Position numbers and translations under genes: made by a program. A DNA stretch of 64,000 nucleotides. Origin: Druceiella hillmani (taxonomy: Eukaryota; Arthropoda; Insecta; Lepidoptera; Hepialidae). Below the pieces are notes generated by a model that worked only from the letters and a program-made list of their open reading frames with translations, made no database searches and was not told the origin of the DNA. The stretch lies in assembly GCA_039881145.1 (NCBI GenBank), contig JAYKKI010000008.1, forward strand, positions 30,672,501 through 30,736,500, written 5' to 3'. Positions 46,140-57,734 of this stretch are shown here, one piece after another (within the stretch, counting starts at the first letter, position 1; the number at the start of each line of letters is the position of its first letter).

Positions 46140-47100
46140 TAAGTTAAAGTTAACATTACAACTGGGTTAGTATATTATGTAATAAATTCTGAATCTTTGA
46201 TAATACACTTCCGTGACTGCGATTTTTTTCGTGAGCCTTTGAATACATAAATAAATAAAATAGTGGGAGCGAACAATTTTTTTGCCGATTTCATTAAATA
46301 GAATATGATAGAAAAAGCCTTTAAAAGGAAAATTGATAAACGATTTACAATTTTATTTTAAAATATCTATTATTAATGATGATAATTTATAAAATCCAAT
46401 TTCATAGAATAGCAAGAATTAGATAGAAAAAAAGCGTGTTACTCTCTATATTGGCCTTGTGCACATTCATGTTATCTGTGATATCAACTTGGATAGCTGT
46501 TTTTTAAAGTGACTTAAAATTTGTGTCGACATTGAACAAAGATGATAATCATGCTTTTCTGGAAGGCAAGTTTTAATTCCTCTGTTAAAAATTATATTTA
46601 GTTAGTTTTTATAAAGAAAGTATTTCTGCTAATGATATCATTTTACAGGGATGATTCGGCCTTTTTGAATAATAAAAAAAAATAAACAATGCTAACAATT
46701 AAAAAAAAACGATTTTATTAATGTTTTTCTATTCGGAATAATGTTTCGAATCGCGTCTTTAATAATAATTTTGTATAAAACGTGATTCCAACGCGTTCTC
46801 AATCATTAGCTTATATTAAAAGTGATATTTAATTTTGAAAATATGTTTTGTTCTAGTTTTTAAGTTATGACAAAGATTGAATAATTAATTTTTTAATTTC
46901 ATAATTTGAAAGTAATTATCTCGGAAGTGGTTGGGTTTTTCCTCATTCACCAATATAATTATATATTCAGAATGATAAGAGGAATCAACCTCGTAAAGAA
47001 ACGTCGTAGGGCAAGATATAATCAGCATAGTGTGGAAAATATTTTCATAGTCTGAATGGAATTTTGACTAAGGAATTCTTGATTATAATTTGAATGAACA
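46140..47100. other. AT-rich spacer
   Basis: No supportable feature. Confidence 0.45.
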
Positions 47101-47104
47101 ATAA

Positions 47105-47280
47105 ATATGTATCATTTTAGGGTTATGCAGCGAAACAAGGAACCCTAATAACTTCATCATATTTGTCTGTTAGTCCGTCTGTCCACCCGTAAATTGGACA
47201 CAAGCTGGTAGATTTCCATGATTTGTTTGGTTGGAAGGACATGGTTTCAGATAGATCCCAAGTGAATATAATCAAGGCCT
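47105..47280 (+). repeat. Lepidopteran-type interspersed repeat fragment (5' part)
   Basis: Reads 'ttttagggttatgcagcg', then 'aaggaaccctaataacttc' and 'gtctgttagtccgtctgtcc'. This follows the plan of a common repeat beginning 'ttagggttccgtac' with a later run of 'gtccgtccgtctg'. It probably belongs to the same family as 38,575-38,885. Confidence 0.55.
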
Positions 47281-47566
47281 GATTATAAACTAAGGAAACT
47301 TTCTAAGAAATTCCTTAACGGATGAGAGTACAAGGCCCTTTTGGCCAATTTGATACAAAATTTGAAGTCATTTGACATGCCTTTGTAAGTACTTTGGTAC
47401 AGATAGTGGCTAGGGTCTGATGGTGAACATAGAAGGTTATGACAGAACTCCTCTATGATTGAAAGTCGATTCAAGTTTCAGTTTGTTTGATTTGTTTGAA
47501 GTAAGCAAGAAAGTTGCAAATATATACGTAAAGGCGTGGAGGACTGGTTATCGTAAAATCAAAGTA

Positions 47567-47569
<3 letters not shown>

Positions 47570-47603
<34 letters not shown>
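47570..47603. repeat. (AT)n microsatellite
   Basis: About 34 bases of TA dinucleotides, followed by 'tgtgtgtatgta'. Confidence 0.95.
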
Positions 47604-47609
<6 letters not shown>

Positions 47610-47649
47610 ATGTACATTTATATGAATGTGTTAATATTAGTTAAACAAG

Positions 47650-48640
47650 GTGAATGCCTATTTCGAACTCAATAAATGAGGTATTATTGAATTCTTCGTG
47701 AATTCGTAACGTACAAGTGGGTACAGTTGACTAAAAATGGAAAAATAATGTTCATAACATCCTGGGTAACATTCGTTTGGGTAACACACGTGTAAAGATA
47801 GTATTAAGAATGAAAAATTTAATTTTTTAACAAACAAATTTACCACAAACCATTACCTATAAATCACCGTATAAGAAAAGCACTAAAAGTATGAAATAAT
47901 AATATGCCATACTTAGTTTTGTGGAACAATATTATTTCCGAACGTAAACAAATTGAAAAATATTGCCATTGTTACATATTTTTGGAGTGGGTGCTAAGTT
48001 GAAAATGGCGCAAATTTTTTTTATTTGTATGTGGCAGACAGAGAGAGGCGTCGACTATTCTTAAAATCCCTAACAGTAGCATTATTTTCCAAATATACTT
48101 ATATTCGAAAATAATTTTATACCGTAAAAGTTCTAAGTATTTTTATTTTTTTATACTTTTCAGTGAACTTTTATTCAGTGGTTTAAAAGTTTTTTTCTTA
48201 AAAACTTTTATTCATATTAAGCTTTTTGATGGAAGTATCATTCTTAATAAAAGTATGAGATTTCATGACCCTCATATTAAATTTCCAAAGACAAAAGTTA
48301 ATGTTACTCTATATTGAATGCTAAATTTATATTAGTTTTAGTGATGGTAAATAATTATTTTAAAAACATAACTCTTGGTCACGGTACAATTATTACATCG
48401 CATTATATACGTTTATCCCGTATCATCAAGCATATTTTTCTTGATTTTGTTGAGTAAAATTGTGACCAAAGTATTTTCACACAAATAATTAAAATAAGTC
48501 GAAAGAGAATTATGTAGCAAGACGTCTATTTATAGTACATCGTCATATTGTTCCACCTCACAATACAGGGCTGCCTTCATATTAAATTATATATGAGTAC
48601 TTCTTAACATTAATTTTTACGTACGCTAATGCCGTACAAA
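47650..48640. other. AT-rich spacer
   Basis: No supportable feature. Confidence 0.45.
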
Positions 48641-48669
48641 AACAAGTCATTATGCAAAATAATTAAAAT

Positions 48670-49165
48670 ATTTCAACCGCAGGGCGCGCCGCCCCGCGTG
48701 CCCGACTCGCGCCACGGCAAAAAGCTATTTCAAGGAGAAGACCAAGTACAATGTTATTTCACATTTACACGGCGGAAAACAATGGATCCAAAAAGAAACA
48801 TGCCGGCGGGCGGGCCGCGATCGGTCCACAATTAAGTGGCGGGCACGCGCCGCCGCCACTCTCGCGCCAAAGATTGCGCAGAAACAATTTTTCCTAATTA
48901 AAATAATGGCTTCTCCTCGCTCTTCCTCTCCCGTCTTCCTTTTATTAGCCGGCCGCCCTAGCGGGAGATAAATACTATTTTCCTGTTTTCGATGCTTCCC
49001 TTTGTGAGCGGGCGGGTGCACGTAAAATATGCTCGCTCCACCGTCGCTTTTTAAGAGAAAAATAAATAATAATAAAATATCGGTTGGCAATATTCTACAA
49101 GTGGGTAAATTATTTACCGGCTCAATGCGCTGTTCCTCGTCTGATTTATCGTGCCCGATGCGAGG
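48670..49165. other. GC-rich island, long
   Basis: Several strong GC-rich pulses ('gggcgcgccgccccgcgtgc', 'ggcgggcgggccgcg', 'ccggccgccctagcgggag') separated by 'cctaattaaaataatgg' and similar TAAT words. A 121-codon minus frame and a 68-codon plus frame run through the same bases, and neither resembles a protein family. Candidate cis-regulatory element. Confidence 0.4.
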
Positions 49166-49169
49166 TTAG

Positions 49170-49640
49170 TTTCGTTGCGCTTCGAAATTGGTTGGAATTA
49201 CTTTGAAATTGATCGAATTTACTTGATGTTGGAAACGAAATAATGTTAACTGGGGACGGTTCCCTTTTTAGCAGTTTATGTATTGTAAGTTCTATTGTCT
49301 GCCATTGTTCTGACTGTAATTAACTAATATTATACATTTTAAGATTTCAAAGGTTATGATAGAACATATTAGATTTAAATATACACAAAATCACACACAA
49401 ACATAAACACATATGTGTGTCAATAAAAGTAGTATTTTAACTTGTATATCGCGTCTCTCAATCGTGATTGGATTTTGTTAATTTTCAATTAGTGAACGAT
49501 TTTTTTTATTATTAGGTTGTTTACTACCTATAAAAATGTTATGTACTTTAATTAATCATTGAAATAAAGGAACAAACGAATAGGTTGAGTTATTTATATA
49601 CGTATTACTAATGTTTATGTTAGTGTAACAACTTTAGGAT
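49170..49640. other. AT-rich spacer
   Basis: No supportable feature. Confidence 0.45.
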
Positions 49641-49649
49641 TATTTCGCA

Positions 49650-50060
49650 CTTGGGCAAGGCAGTGATATAGTGCAATTGACAGAACATCATTGCTACAAT
49701 TCGGACGAATGTGCCGAGACAGAACAATACTGTCAGAAGAGAATTCAACACTCTATTCTTGTTCACTTCCCGCGCAACCTTTCGCTCTCTACTGCCTTTA
49801 AACTAGACGCATGTAAACGAACGATAGAGCAGTGTGGCAAGATAAAAATTTATCGTTTCTTGTTATTGAGGTATTGAATTATATATTATACAAATGACGC
49901 TGTAGTGGAGGCTCCATCGCTGTACAGTCAAATTAAAATTTAAATATGTGCTCTTCTGTGCACTGCTATGCCTCGCTTTTGTACGAAACCGGTAAATACA
50001 AAACGATTACCTCAACCTTGCTGTCTATTCGAAAGCCGGCCATTTCCATGTCGGGACTCA
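49650..50060. other. GC-balanced segment of unknown nature
   Basis: More complex than the spacer, with a 68-codon plus frame at 49,671-49,877. Phrases such as 'gcctcgcttttgtacg' look like transposon untranslated sequence, but I cannot assign a family. Confidence 0.2.
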
Positions 50061-50064
50061 CATT

Positions 50065-51850
50065 AGGAAAAATAAATTTTAATTAAATTTTCTAATGAAT
50101 TTTTAGCTACTAAAATGTTTACAGGTGTTTTCAATCCATAACTGGAAAAATTGAAAAAATTAATATGTCACCCTATTGTACATTATTTCGAAGCTTCATA
50201 TTTCATGAACGATTCAAGAAAACACGCACTTAGTAAAATTTTAGCCTCGCGCGAAGAAAGTCATTTCAACCGCGCGACTTAACGATATTGAAAATGTCCT
50301 AGATTCATTACGGAATCCTAGAGACAGTAACGGTGCCGTGTCTGCCAGCAACACGCAGAAATCACTTGACGGATTTTAGTGAAAGTTTGCTGTTTTGTAC
50401 CTTAAAAGCTTGGTTTACGTTTCCAAAAGAAACATAATTGTTACTTAAATCCACTACTATTTAATATTACTACTTAATTAATAGACTTCTATTTCTCCTA
50501 AAAGCAACCACGATAAATGTATAGTTTTATAATTCTCCATTAGATGGCGGTATTTATTTCAATTTTAAGAGAAGTCTTAAATGAATAAAAAAAAATTCAC
50601 AATAAATTTTCATTGTATAGTGAGAAATGACGTCATATTATAAAAGAGAGACACAATTATCATCAAAATTCAAGCGTCAATCGTCGATTTATGATTTTTT
50701 TTATTCTCTTGAAAAACAGTCGGTCATTCACATTCGCTAATATCGAGAGACTGTATTATAGATAGGCATCCTCTTATTATTTATTACACGAATGGACAAA
50801 ATTATAGTCTATGTTACTTAACTTCGGCGTTTACTTATTTTTCGCGCACTTCCATTGATCAATGCGATGTTTAGATATCCGCTCAATCCAGCCCGCTTCA
50901 GGCAGCTTGGTGATTCACGATAAATCATTAGTGTCATTCTGATTTCAATTGTTTTGAATTTTTATATTTTATTCGTTATTGTTTTTTTCGTCATAAGGCG
51001 TTTTGAAAGCAAGTGCATTAAGTATATGGTTGGAGGTTGCGTCAGAAATGTTATTACGTAATGCCATGGAAACGGAGTGATTACCGTATTATTCGTTTCA
51101 AGTGCAAGTTAAGTATGTGTATCAGTGAGCTGTTAATTAAGTAATTATTAGTTTTATATAATTTTTAACATACATAATTGTTATTTGACCTCTGATTAAG
51201 CGTTCTGTTTGAAATTTAGAAATAAGTGTTATACTTCAAGAGTGAATTTATTTTTGAACACACTATTTGCATGAAAATTCATTATCGATCTCGTCAATCT
51301 TTATGGGTCTATATTGTACTTATCTCTCTCTTAAATTTATTTTCCTATATAAAAGTCAAATATCTTTAACTGACCGCTTCACTGCGAAGTCTTTAAAATT
51401 ATAAAGTCTGCAAATTGGAAATTTAGTGCGTATGTTTTATTTATTGACTTCTAAATGCTCGCTATGAAAACGTTTTTGGAAATTCAACCCCTAAATGTGT
51501 GAAATTTTAAGTGGAAGATGAAATAATAAATGAAAATTTGTATTTAAATTTATAGATAGAAATAAAGAAACACCTATTTCGACGTTTTTGGAAAGTTACT
51601 CTCCGTAAATAATTATTTTAAGCGAATAAAACAAAATGACGTCATGGTTTGTCTGTGCAGGGAACAAGTATATTATAGAATTAAATTATTTTTACAGCAG
51701 ATTTAAAAACATACCTACTTATCCATAATCTATCTTGAAATTATATACCTGGAAAATGTTATCAATAAGCGTGTGAGTGCCCGAATGGACAACTTATGGA
51801 ATAGTGTTTTCTGCGTGTACATATACACATACAAAAATTTCATGTATATA
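50065..51850. other. AT-rich spacer
   Basis: Minor GC-richer patches at about 50,240-50,380 and 50,870-50,930. No gene supported. Confidence 0.4.

Positions 51851-51858
<8 letters not shown>

Positions 51859-51881
<23 letters not shown>
51859..51881. repeat. Short (AT)n tract in a longer CA/TA-rich zone
   Basis: The region 51,815-51,925 is rich in 'acatatacaca' words around a pure TA run. Confidence 0.9.
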
Positions 51882-51888
<7 letters not shown>

Positions 51889-52009
51889 AACATCCATACA
51901 TATATACAATCACACACACGCATGTACAAACGTATTAAACATTATTTCGAAATTTTTAAAGCGCATAGATTTAGTGGAAAATTTTTTTAAAACTCCCCAC
52001 AGCGCCCAC

Positions 52010-52480
52010 GCATATCCCCTCACAAGTAAACACCTAAACCGACTAAAATATCAATACCGCCACGGCAATCGCTTTAGATTAGCACATTCTCTGCGAGTGT
52101 ATTAATCAGCTTTACGCCATTAGGCTTGCGCGGCTCGGCCTTAATGACGTCGCGCGGCCGAGGCGCCTCAAAGCGGTGCGCGGGGGCTTCATTAGATTTT
52201 TCCTCTCGGCGCGGGCTCGCGTAATTAACGAGCCACCTGCCACTCGCACCGGCCGACCTTAATTAGATAACGCCCCGCCCTACAAGCTAGCTACGAGCTG
52301 CCTACGACGCCCAACAGTCGACTCTCAGCTATTTTTCCAAGGCGGAAAGCAATCTCGGCTAGACTTCCAATTATCGTGTAGTGCTAGACGAATTAAAGCT
52401 GCCAATCAGCGCCCGCCTAATGAATAGTCGCAGCTGGCCATAGTGCCGGGATTCAACCATATTGACTCCAGCATTTTTAT
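52010..52480. other. Strongest GC-rich island, dense in homeodomain-like words
   Basis: Very GC-rich sequence is interleaved with many TAAT/ATTA cores: 'tgtattaatcag', 'gccttaatgacgtcg', 'gcgtaattaacgag', 'ccttaattagataac', 'acgaattaaagc' and 'gcctaatgaatag'. It also holds a TGACGTC-type bZIP word (about 52,145), 'ccacctgcc' (about 52,234), an E-box 'cagctg' (52,431) and a CCAAT (about 52,402). There is no ORF. This is the best candidate in the window for a developmental enhancer, but conservation cannot be tested here. Confidence 0.45.
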
Positions 52481-52489
52481 TTACCATTC

Positions 52490-53430
52490 GAGCCAGCAAT
52501 CGGTTGAAAATGTGCAAGCATTTTTTCAACGTTTAGGAATTGGTAAATATGTTTGTAATTTTGGTAAGAATAAACTGAAATAGAACATGAGAAAAAAATG
52601 ATGTCGGTTACCTTTTTTGTTAAGATTTTGCCAGGGTTAATTAAAATAAACTTCAACTTAAAATAATACTATCAAATATTATCTTTTGTTTTAATTACAA
52701 ACTGGAGCAATCAACGAAGCGTGTTTTGCGGCGTAATAATTTCGTTGAGAAATACAAAAAGAATAATTGGTGAATGTATAGTTATTATAAAAATAATGGT
52801 TATGTACATATTAAAGTGTAGTTAATGAATAAGTAGATTACTTGATTTACCTAGGAAGTTTGGTTAAAATGAATAAAAAATATAAATGATATGTGAATAC
52901 ATAGCTCATGACTAGTTAGTAAAAGATGTTAGTAATAAATTAATACTTTATTATTAAAATGAAATATTAGATAATTGAGAAAGGTAAAAGCAAAAGTAAT
53001 ATAGGAAATCGAAGAAGTTATAGTGGAAGTAGAAACTACCGAAGTTGGGTTGACAGAAATAGGGCAAAGAATAACTTATATGGTCAATTAATATCGTGCC
53101 CAACACAAGTAAATTAGGTCAAACTAAGACTAGAGAAGTTTTCGGAATACCGACAATTATGGCAACATATGAAAAATTATTTGTCTGGCAGCAAACCGAG
53201 AAGTGAGTTGGAAAAGTCAAAAGCTATTAACCTTATTCTTCCTGTAAGATTACTTAATGTTGTGGTGGTAGTGAATGTTTTATGTAGTAGTACCACTTAA
53301 TGTGAACTACACAATTATATCTTTGTCCTATATGGAAGGACTAGAAGTCATCTATGGAAGATATATCGCAATAGTTTTTAATGATATTCGTATATGGAAT
53401 ATTAGGCGTATCGTTTATAAATATAGTAGA
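52490..53430. other. AT-rich spacer
   Basis: No supportable feature. Confidence 0.45.
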
Positions 53431-53433
53431 TTG

Positions 53434-53572
53434 CAAAAGTTCGGAATCTGAATATAGAAATAAATACAGTTGTTTACCAAGTTATTTTCATTTCTTAACA
53501 TAGTCATGGAAATCGAAGCGCTTCTTCCCTTGGCTATATATGATAAGCACAAATCACACCGAACTTTTGTTC
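53434..53572. repeat. Possible small inverted-repeat element (11 bp ends)
   Basis: 'caaaagttcgg' at about 53,434 and 'ccgaacttttg' at about 53,562 form an 11 bp terminal inverted repeat about 140 bases apart. The sequence between is more GC-balanced than the flanks. It could be a mariner-type miniature element or chance. Confidence 0.25.
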
Positions 53573-53599
53573 GCACATATCTGAACGGGACATCCAATT

Positions 53600-54080
53600 G
53601 ACTGCTGACTTTTTTTTATTTGAAATCGTTTTCGAAAATCCATTTCGCCTTTGAGATATGCCACCGAAAATTTTAAATTTATCTTCTACAAAAACTAAAT
53701 AAAAACCGATTAGATTCGAACAGGACGGAAATAGGTTATTCGTATTGGTCTATTGTTTTTAGTCATAAGTTGAGGTAAAGACAAAAACTTAATTTTTTGC
53801 TTGCTAGTTATTGCTGAGCCACTGTTATTTCATAACAGTCATGAAGAGTTTGAATCAAATATCACAAAATATATTAGCCCGCATAATTTTTTTTGATCAA
53901 AAACAGAATTTATTTCAAATTTAGATTTAAGACTGTGCTAAATGCCATTTAGAAATAAGTTATGCCTGGATTTACTCAAGATTGCTTATCAGGACATAAC
54001 TGCACACAACTAATGTGTCATGTCGATATCCGTAAGTACATATATACGCATTTGGGTTCTCTTAAAAATAAAGCTCCATA
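53600..54080. other. AT-rich spacer
   Basis: No supportable feature. Confidence 0.45.
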
Positions 54081-54099
54081 ATCAATACCTACTGGAAAC

Positions 54100-54235
54100 T
54101 TATGTCAGTAGATAATGGTAACCGAATGTTCCCGGAACTTTCCATAAGGTTCCATAGTCATTTTGGAAATGACTATGGAACCCTATTTTACGCATAGTCC
54201 GACATGTACTTGACCGGTTTTTATTCTTTTTTTAT
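54100..54235 (+). repeat. Lepidopteran-type repeat tail with perfect 16 bp stem-loop
   Basis: Ends 'ggaaccctattttacgcata' then 'gtccgacatgtacttgaccg'. This resembles the terminal '...ggaaccct..gtgcgcgagtccgactcgcacttggccggttttt' of a common lepidopteran repeat. Within it, 54,148-54,163 is the exact reverse complement of 54,167-54,182, with loop 'tgg'. Confidence 0.6.
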
Positions 54236-54424
54236 TTTTACAATATTTAATGTTTGTTTCGATTTTTGTTATTATCTGTATTTACACAGTTTGATATTTA
54301 TCCTAGATGATCTTCCTCTATTGATGTATGGTTTGAGAGTTTAGACTACTGGGCAAAAGCGTAGTACCCCTTCGTAGCTTACTATATAATTATACGAATA
54401 TACAAATAAATCAAATAATGTAGA

Positions 54425-54790
54425 GTGAAAAATGGAAGCCACCTCTCGAGGCCAAGTCACGATCGAGCAGTCGTTATTGCCACTCGAATGTGGCGGACTG
54501 TCGCCGACGTCATTGTCGCTCGCGCCGTTACGACTATAAATAACGTCCGCGACTCGGTGATGTGGCGTTTTTCCTTCAGACTTCGACGAAGCGACGCTCC
54601 AATGAATGATCCCGAGCGCGGAGGCGGTCTCGACAAATCGTGCCGATATCGCCTTTCTATTATCACTACTAGTCGTTTAACGGCGGGTTATTTATCACTT
54701 TTTATGATTTGAAATGTGTTTAATTTATTATCGCTCGAGCGGAGCGCTCGTTTTGAACCCGCTACCTGTTTAATGGTGTTCGGGGGAAGT
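54425..54790. other. GC-rich island
   Basis: CG-rich, with frames of 95 (plus) and 69 (minus) codons on opposite strands and an inverted 'cgagcggagcgctcg' at about 54,735. A TATAAATA word at 54,535 has no properly spaced initiator. No family is recognised. Possible cis-regulatory DNA. Confidence 0.35.
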
Positions 54791-54794
54791 TTCA

Positions 54795-55190
54795 TAGGCA
54801 GGGTGTTTGTAAACCTGTGCTCACCGGTGAAATTTTGTCGTTTATGAAATTAGTTTAGCAATATTTACTGCGAGAATATAGAAATGAAAATCAACATTTC
54901 TACGGTGTAGAAATAACTTCTCCACTCGGCACAGTACAGTATCAGTATCGTTACATACAATTTTTCTAATTACATGCTTAAATCATAGATTCACTTATGT
55001 ACTTAAGGTAATAAAATTGAATCTGAAAACCTGTTTTCAAGAGACGGTCCATTTGATGATAAAAACTTCTAATGAGGCATAGTGTTTAAGATCAATTAAA
55101 AATAAACCTGCCAAGTATGAGTGCAATTAAGAAAGTTTCGTACACACACAGCAACATATAAACATTTAAAGTTAAATTGTATTTTTATTA
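54795..55190. other. AT-rich spacer
   Basis: No supportable feature. Confidence 0.45.
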
Positions 55191-55194
55191 AATT

Positions 55195-55466
55195 ATTAAC
55201 AATTATTGACTGTATTTGGCGTTAATTTTGTAAAAATTCATTATAATTTTAATTTTTCACAACTAAATGAAACTACGTGGTGTAGTATTATTTCTACTTT
55301 ATTGAAATTCTTTACCACGACCTAATTTTCGTTGTAAAACGACATCTTCAGGTGGGCATCTTGCCAATTTGCCATCAACAAATTGCCCACCTGAACATGT
55401 TGTCATACAACGAAACCTAGGCCGTGGTTAAGCATTTACATGTAGTAGAAATAATACTACGAACAA
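55195..55466. repeat. Palindromic foldback element, locus C
   Basis: The left flank 'ttggcgttaattttgtaaaa' is followed by inverted arms (about 55,260-55,355 and 55,382-55,465). The arms are more diverged than in locus A, and the right arm stops short at 'ataatactacg'. The loop differs ('cttgccaatttgccatcaac'). The frame starting at the shared ATG hits a stop after about a dozen codons, which argues that the family does not encode that peptide. Confidence 0.88.
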
Positions 55467-55479
55467 ATAGAAAAACAGC

Positions 55480-55990
55480 ATTACCACAACAACAGGGATT
55501 CGTTCAGATACTTTGGGTACTAAACCTCAAAAATTAATATAAGAGCTCTCGCTGGTAGCAGCTTGTACTCTTCATAACAAGCGACCATTTACTAAGACTT
55601 ATGTGCAATGACCGACAATAAACGGACAAAATAGAACGAAGTATTAAATATCCACTTCCGACAAAAATCGGTCCTACGAACAAATCGTAACAATTTTGAT
55701 GGACTCCCACATATCCGAACCTTGTGAGTCAAAATGCACTTACTGCGAAAAGGATAGAATATACGACTGAACACGCGTTAAAGGAGACCGGAGACATTTA
55801 GTCGGTAGCCCGCGTCTTTTAACGTATGCGCTGTGTCGGCAGAAAGTCGGGCGCCGACCTACCCCGAAAAAAGTCGACAGTTGTCAGTAGCCAGCGCACC
55901 ACTTTCAAAACTCGGTCTTGTACGTTGGGCATTATAAGTCAATAAGTAATAACTGCAGCGGTTACGTATAATGGTGCTTCATATTGAATT
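55480..55990. other. GC-balanced segment with small GC-rich core
   Basis: Less AT-rich than the spacer throughout, with a CG-rich core at about 55,790-55,930. No ORF of note and no repeat recognised. It could be an untranslated part of a mobile element or a non-coding element. Confidence 0.25.
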
Positions 55991-55994
55991 TATA

Positions 55995-56395
55995 CCAGCC
56001 CCGGAAGAAAGCACAAAAAAAGACATATCATCTTGATAGCTTATTATTCGAAAAAAAAGTTTAAATTTCCTCAAAAGTCCTTGAAATAACTGTTTTTATT
56101 GTTTAATTTTTTAATCTGATTTTTTAAATATTCATTAATTCTTTTAAAATTTTGATTTTCAATGGGAAAAGCGTCTTTGAGATGGAATAAGTAAACAAAG
56201 TCTAATCATAATAAAGTTTTTTATACCAAGCCACTTTGCTAGAGCATTAAGGAGACAACGATCATTTAAGTGTTGCTACATACAGACCATATTTATTATT
56301 TTAATTTTAGATAATTTTTCAATAATTGAAGTTATTTTTAATTATATATTTCTTTACGACTTGATGATACTTTGGCTCTGATGTGTATAAACATT
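55995..56395. other. AT-rich spacer
   Basis: No supportable feature. Confidence 0.45.
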
Positions 56396-56436
56396 TTATA
56401 TGAAATATTGTATACACCTTGAAATATTGTATAAAT

Positions 56437-56546
56437 CTTTGCTAATAGCCCACCTGAAGATGTTGTAATACAACGAAACCTAGGTCGTGGTAAAGAACTT
56501 AAAGAAAGTAGAAATAATACTACATCAGGTAGTTTCATTTAATTGT
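56437..56546. repeat. Palindromic family, locus D (single arm)
   Basis: One arm only, from 'ctttgctaatagcccacctg' to 'gtagtttcatttaattgt', nearly identical to the right arm of locus A. It is preceded by a short tandem 'tgaaatattgtata' duplication (56,400-56,433). The 34 codons shared with locus A are in frame within a 66-codon minus ORF, but this is a single repeat arm. Confidence 0.9.
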
Positions 56547-56739
56547 GTATTGTATACACTTTAATTCCAAAATTTTTAGATAAAATGCATTATTATTTAC
56601 ATGTAAAATAATATAAATCGTAAAAGCCGATTAAATTTCACGTGAGTACTATAAGAAATAAAAAAAAAGAATTATCAAAATTATAGATAAAATAACTCGT
56701 ATTTCGCTACACACCTAAATAAAACAGACTACGAAAGTC

Positions 56740-57125
56740 GCCCTTACGTACTCGCATATCTACCTACCTACATTTACCGACCAGGCTACCTTCGTACCTA
56801 CGCGCGTATCTACCGCGGGAAAGCATTATAAAACGATAAAAAGTCGCTCGTCACGGGCCCTGTGACTCGTCATGTGGACGGCGACGATGCCGGGATGACT
56901 GATGATGGCGTCCACCCGCCCTGTCACGCCGGCAGACAGGGGACGCCCATTAAATTTACAACCTTTATACAAACATTCAAATAGTTGATGGCGTACCTAC
57001 TGGCTCCGCGCGCTCCGACCTACTGTTATCTATCCGCGTGTATGCGCGCCTCTCGTCTGTTATGTGGTAGTTCGCGAGTGTACAACGCGATCGTGGTGTG
57101 TGCGTTTTGCGCTGCTGGCGGGTTG
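56740..57125. other. GC-rich island
   Basis: Contains several 'tacctacctac' words, 'attataaaacgataaaaag' (Caudal/Abd-B-like ATAAA cores), then a GC-rich centre with 'gggatgactgatgatggcg' and 'ccgccctgtcacgccggc'. There is no ORF across it. Candidate regulatory island. Confidence 0.4.
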
Positions 57126-57129
57126 ATTT

Positions 57130-57655
57130 TTAGTTAATTGAATATTACTATAATTTTATTAATAATTGTCCATGATATCAATTGTAACACTACTATGTGT
57201 ACATACAAATAATGCGAAATTGTTATCTTGTTAAACAACTTCAAACTTTGAAGTTTTTGAAAATTGTTTGTAAAATTGCTCCTAATAGTTCTATTGTTTA
57301 TAATATTTGAGTATTCTTTCTTTTTGATGAAGATGTCTTTTTGATTACCGTTGTGCGTAAAATTGTTAGTGTCACTTTTATAACTTTTTTTACGCATGGT
57401 ATAAATACAATGAGTCAGTTGTAATATATTTCTCATTTACCAATTAATCTGCATAGTTGATTCTTTCAAAATGTTCAATAGTATACTCAACATACCAGTA
57501 CTTGAAATGATATGGCCAATTTTTGTATGGACTTCTACCTAGTTGCTAATTTCGACGCCCATCAAATTTTTTTATTGTTTTTTTTTTTAATTCTGGGTAT
57601 CTATAACTCAGTAATAAATAAGTAACAGGTTCAAGAACCTTGGACTTTTATCAAA
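57130..57655. other. AT-rich spacer
   Basis: The 100-codon minus frame is lysine, asparagine and isoleucine rich, as expected from AT-rich DNA. No family is recognised. Confidence 0.4.
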
Positions 57656-57658
57656 ATT

Positions 57659-57662
<4 letters not shown>

Positions 57663-57727
<65 letters not shown>
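57663..57727. repeat. (AT)n microsatellite
   Basis: About 65 bases of TA dinucleotides. Confidence 0.95.
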
Positions 57728-57732
<5 letters not shown>

Positions 57733-57734
57733 GT

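Noticed and set aside
54457..54712. Overlapping ORFs of 95 and 69 codons on opposite strands
   Set aside because: Both run through a GC-rich island where stops are rare. Neither has recognisable domains or codon structure.
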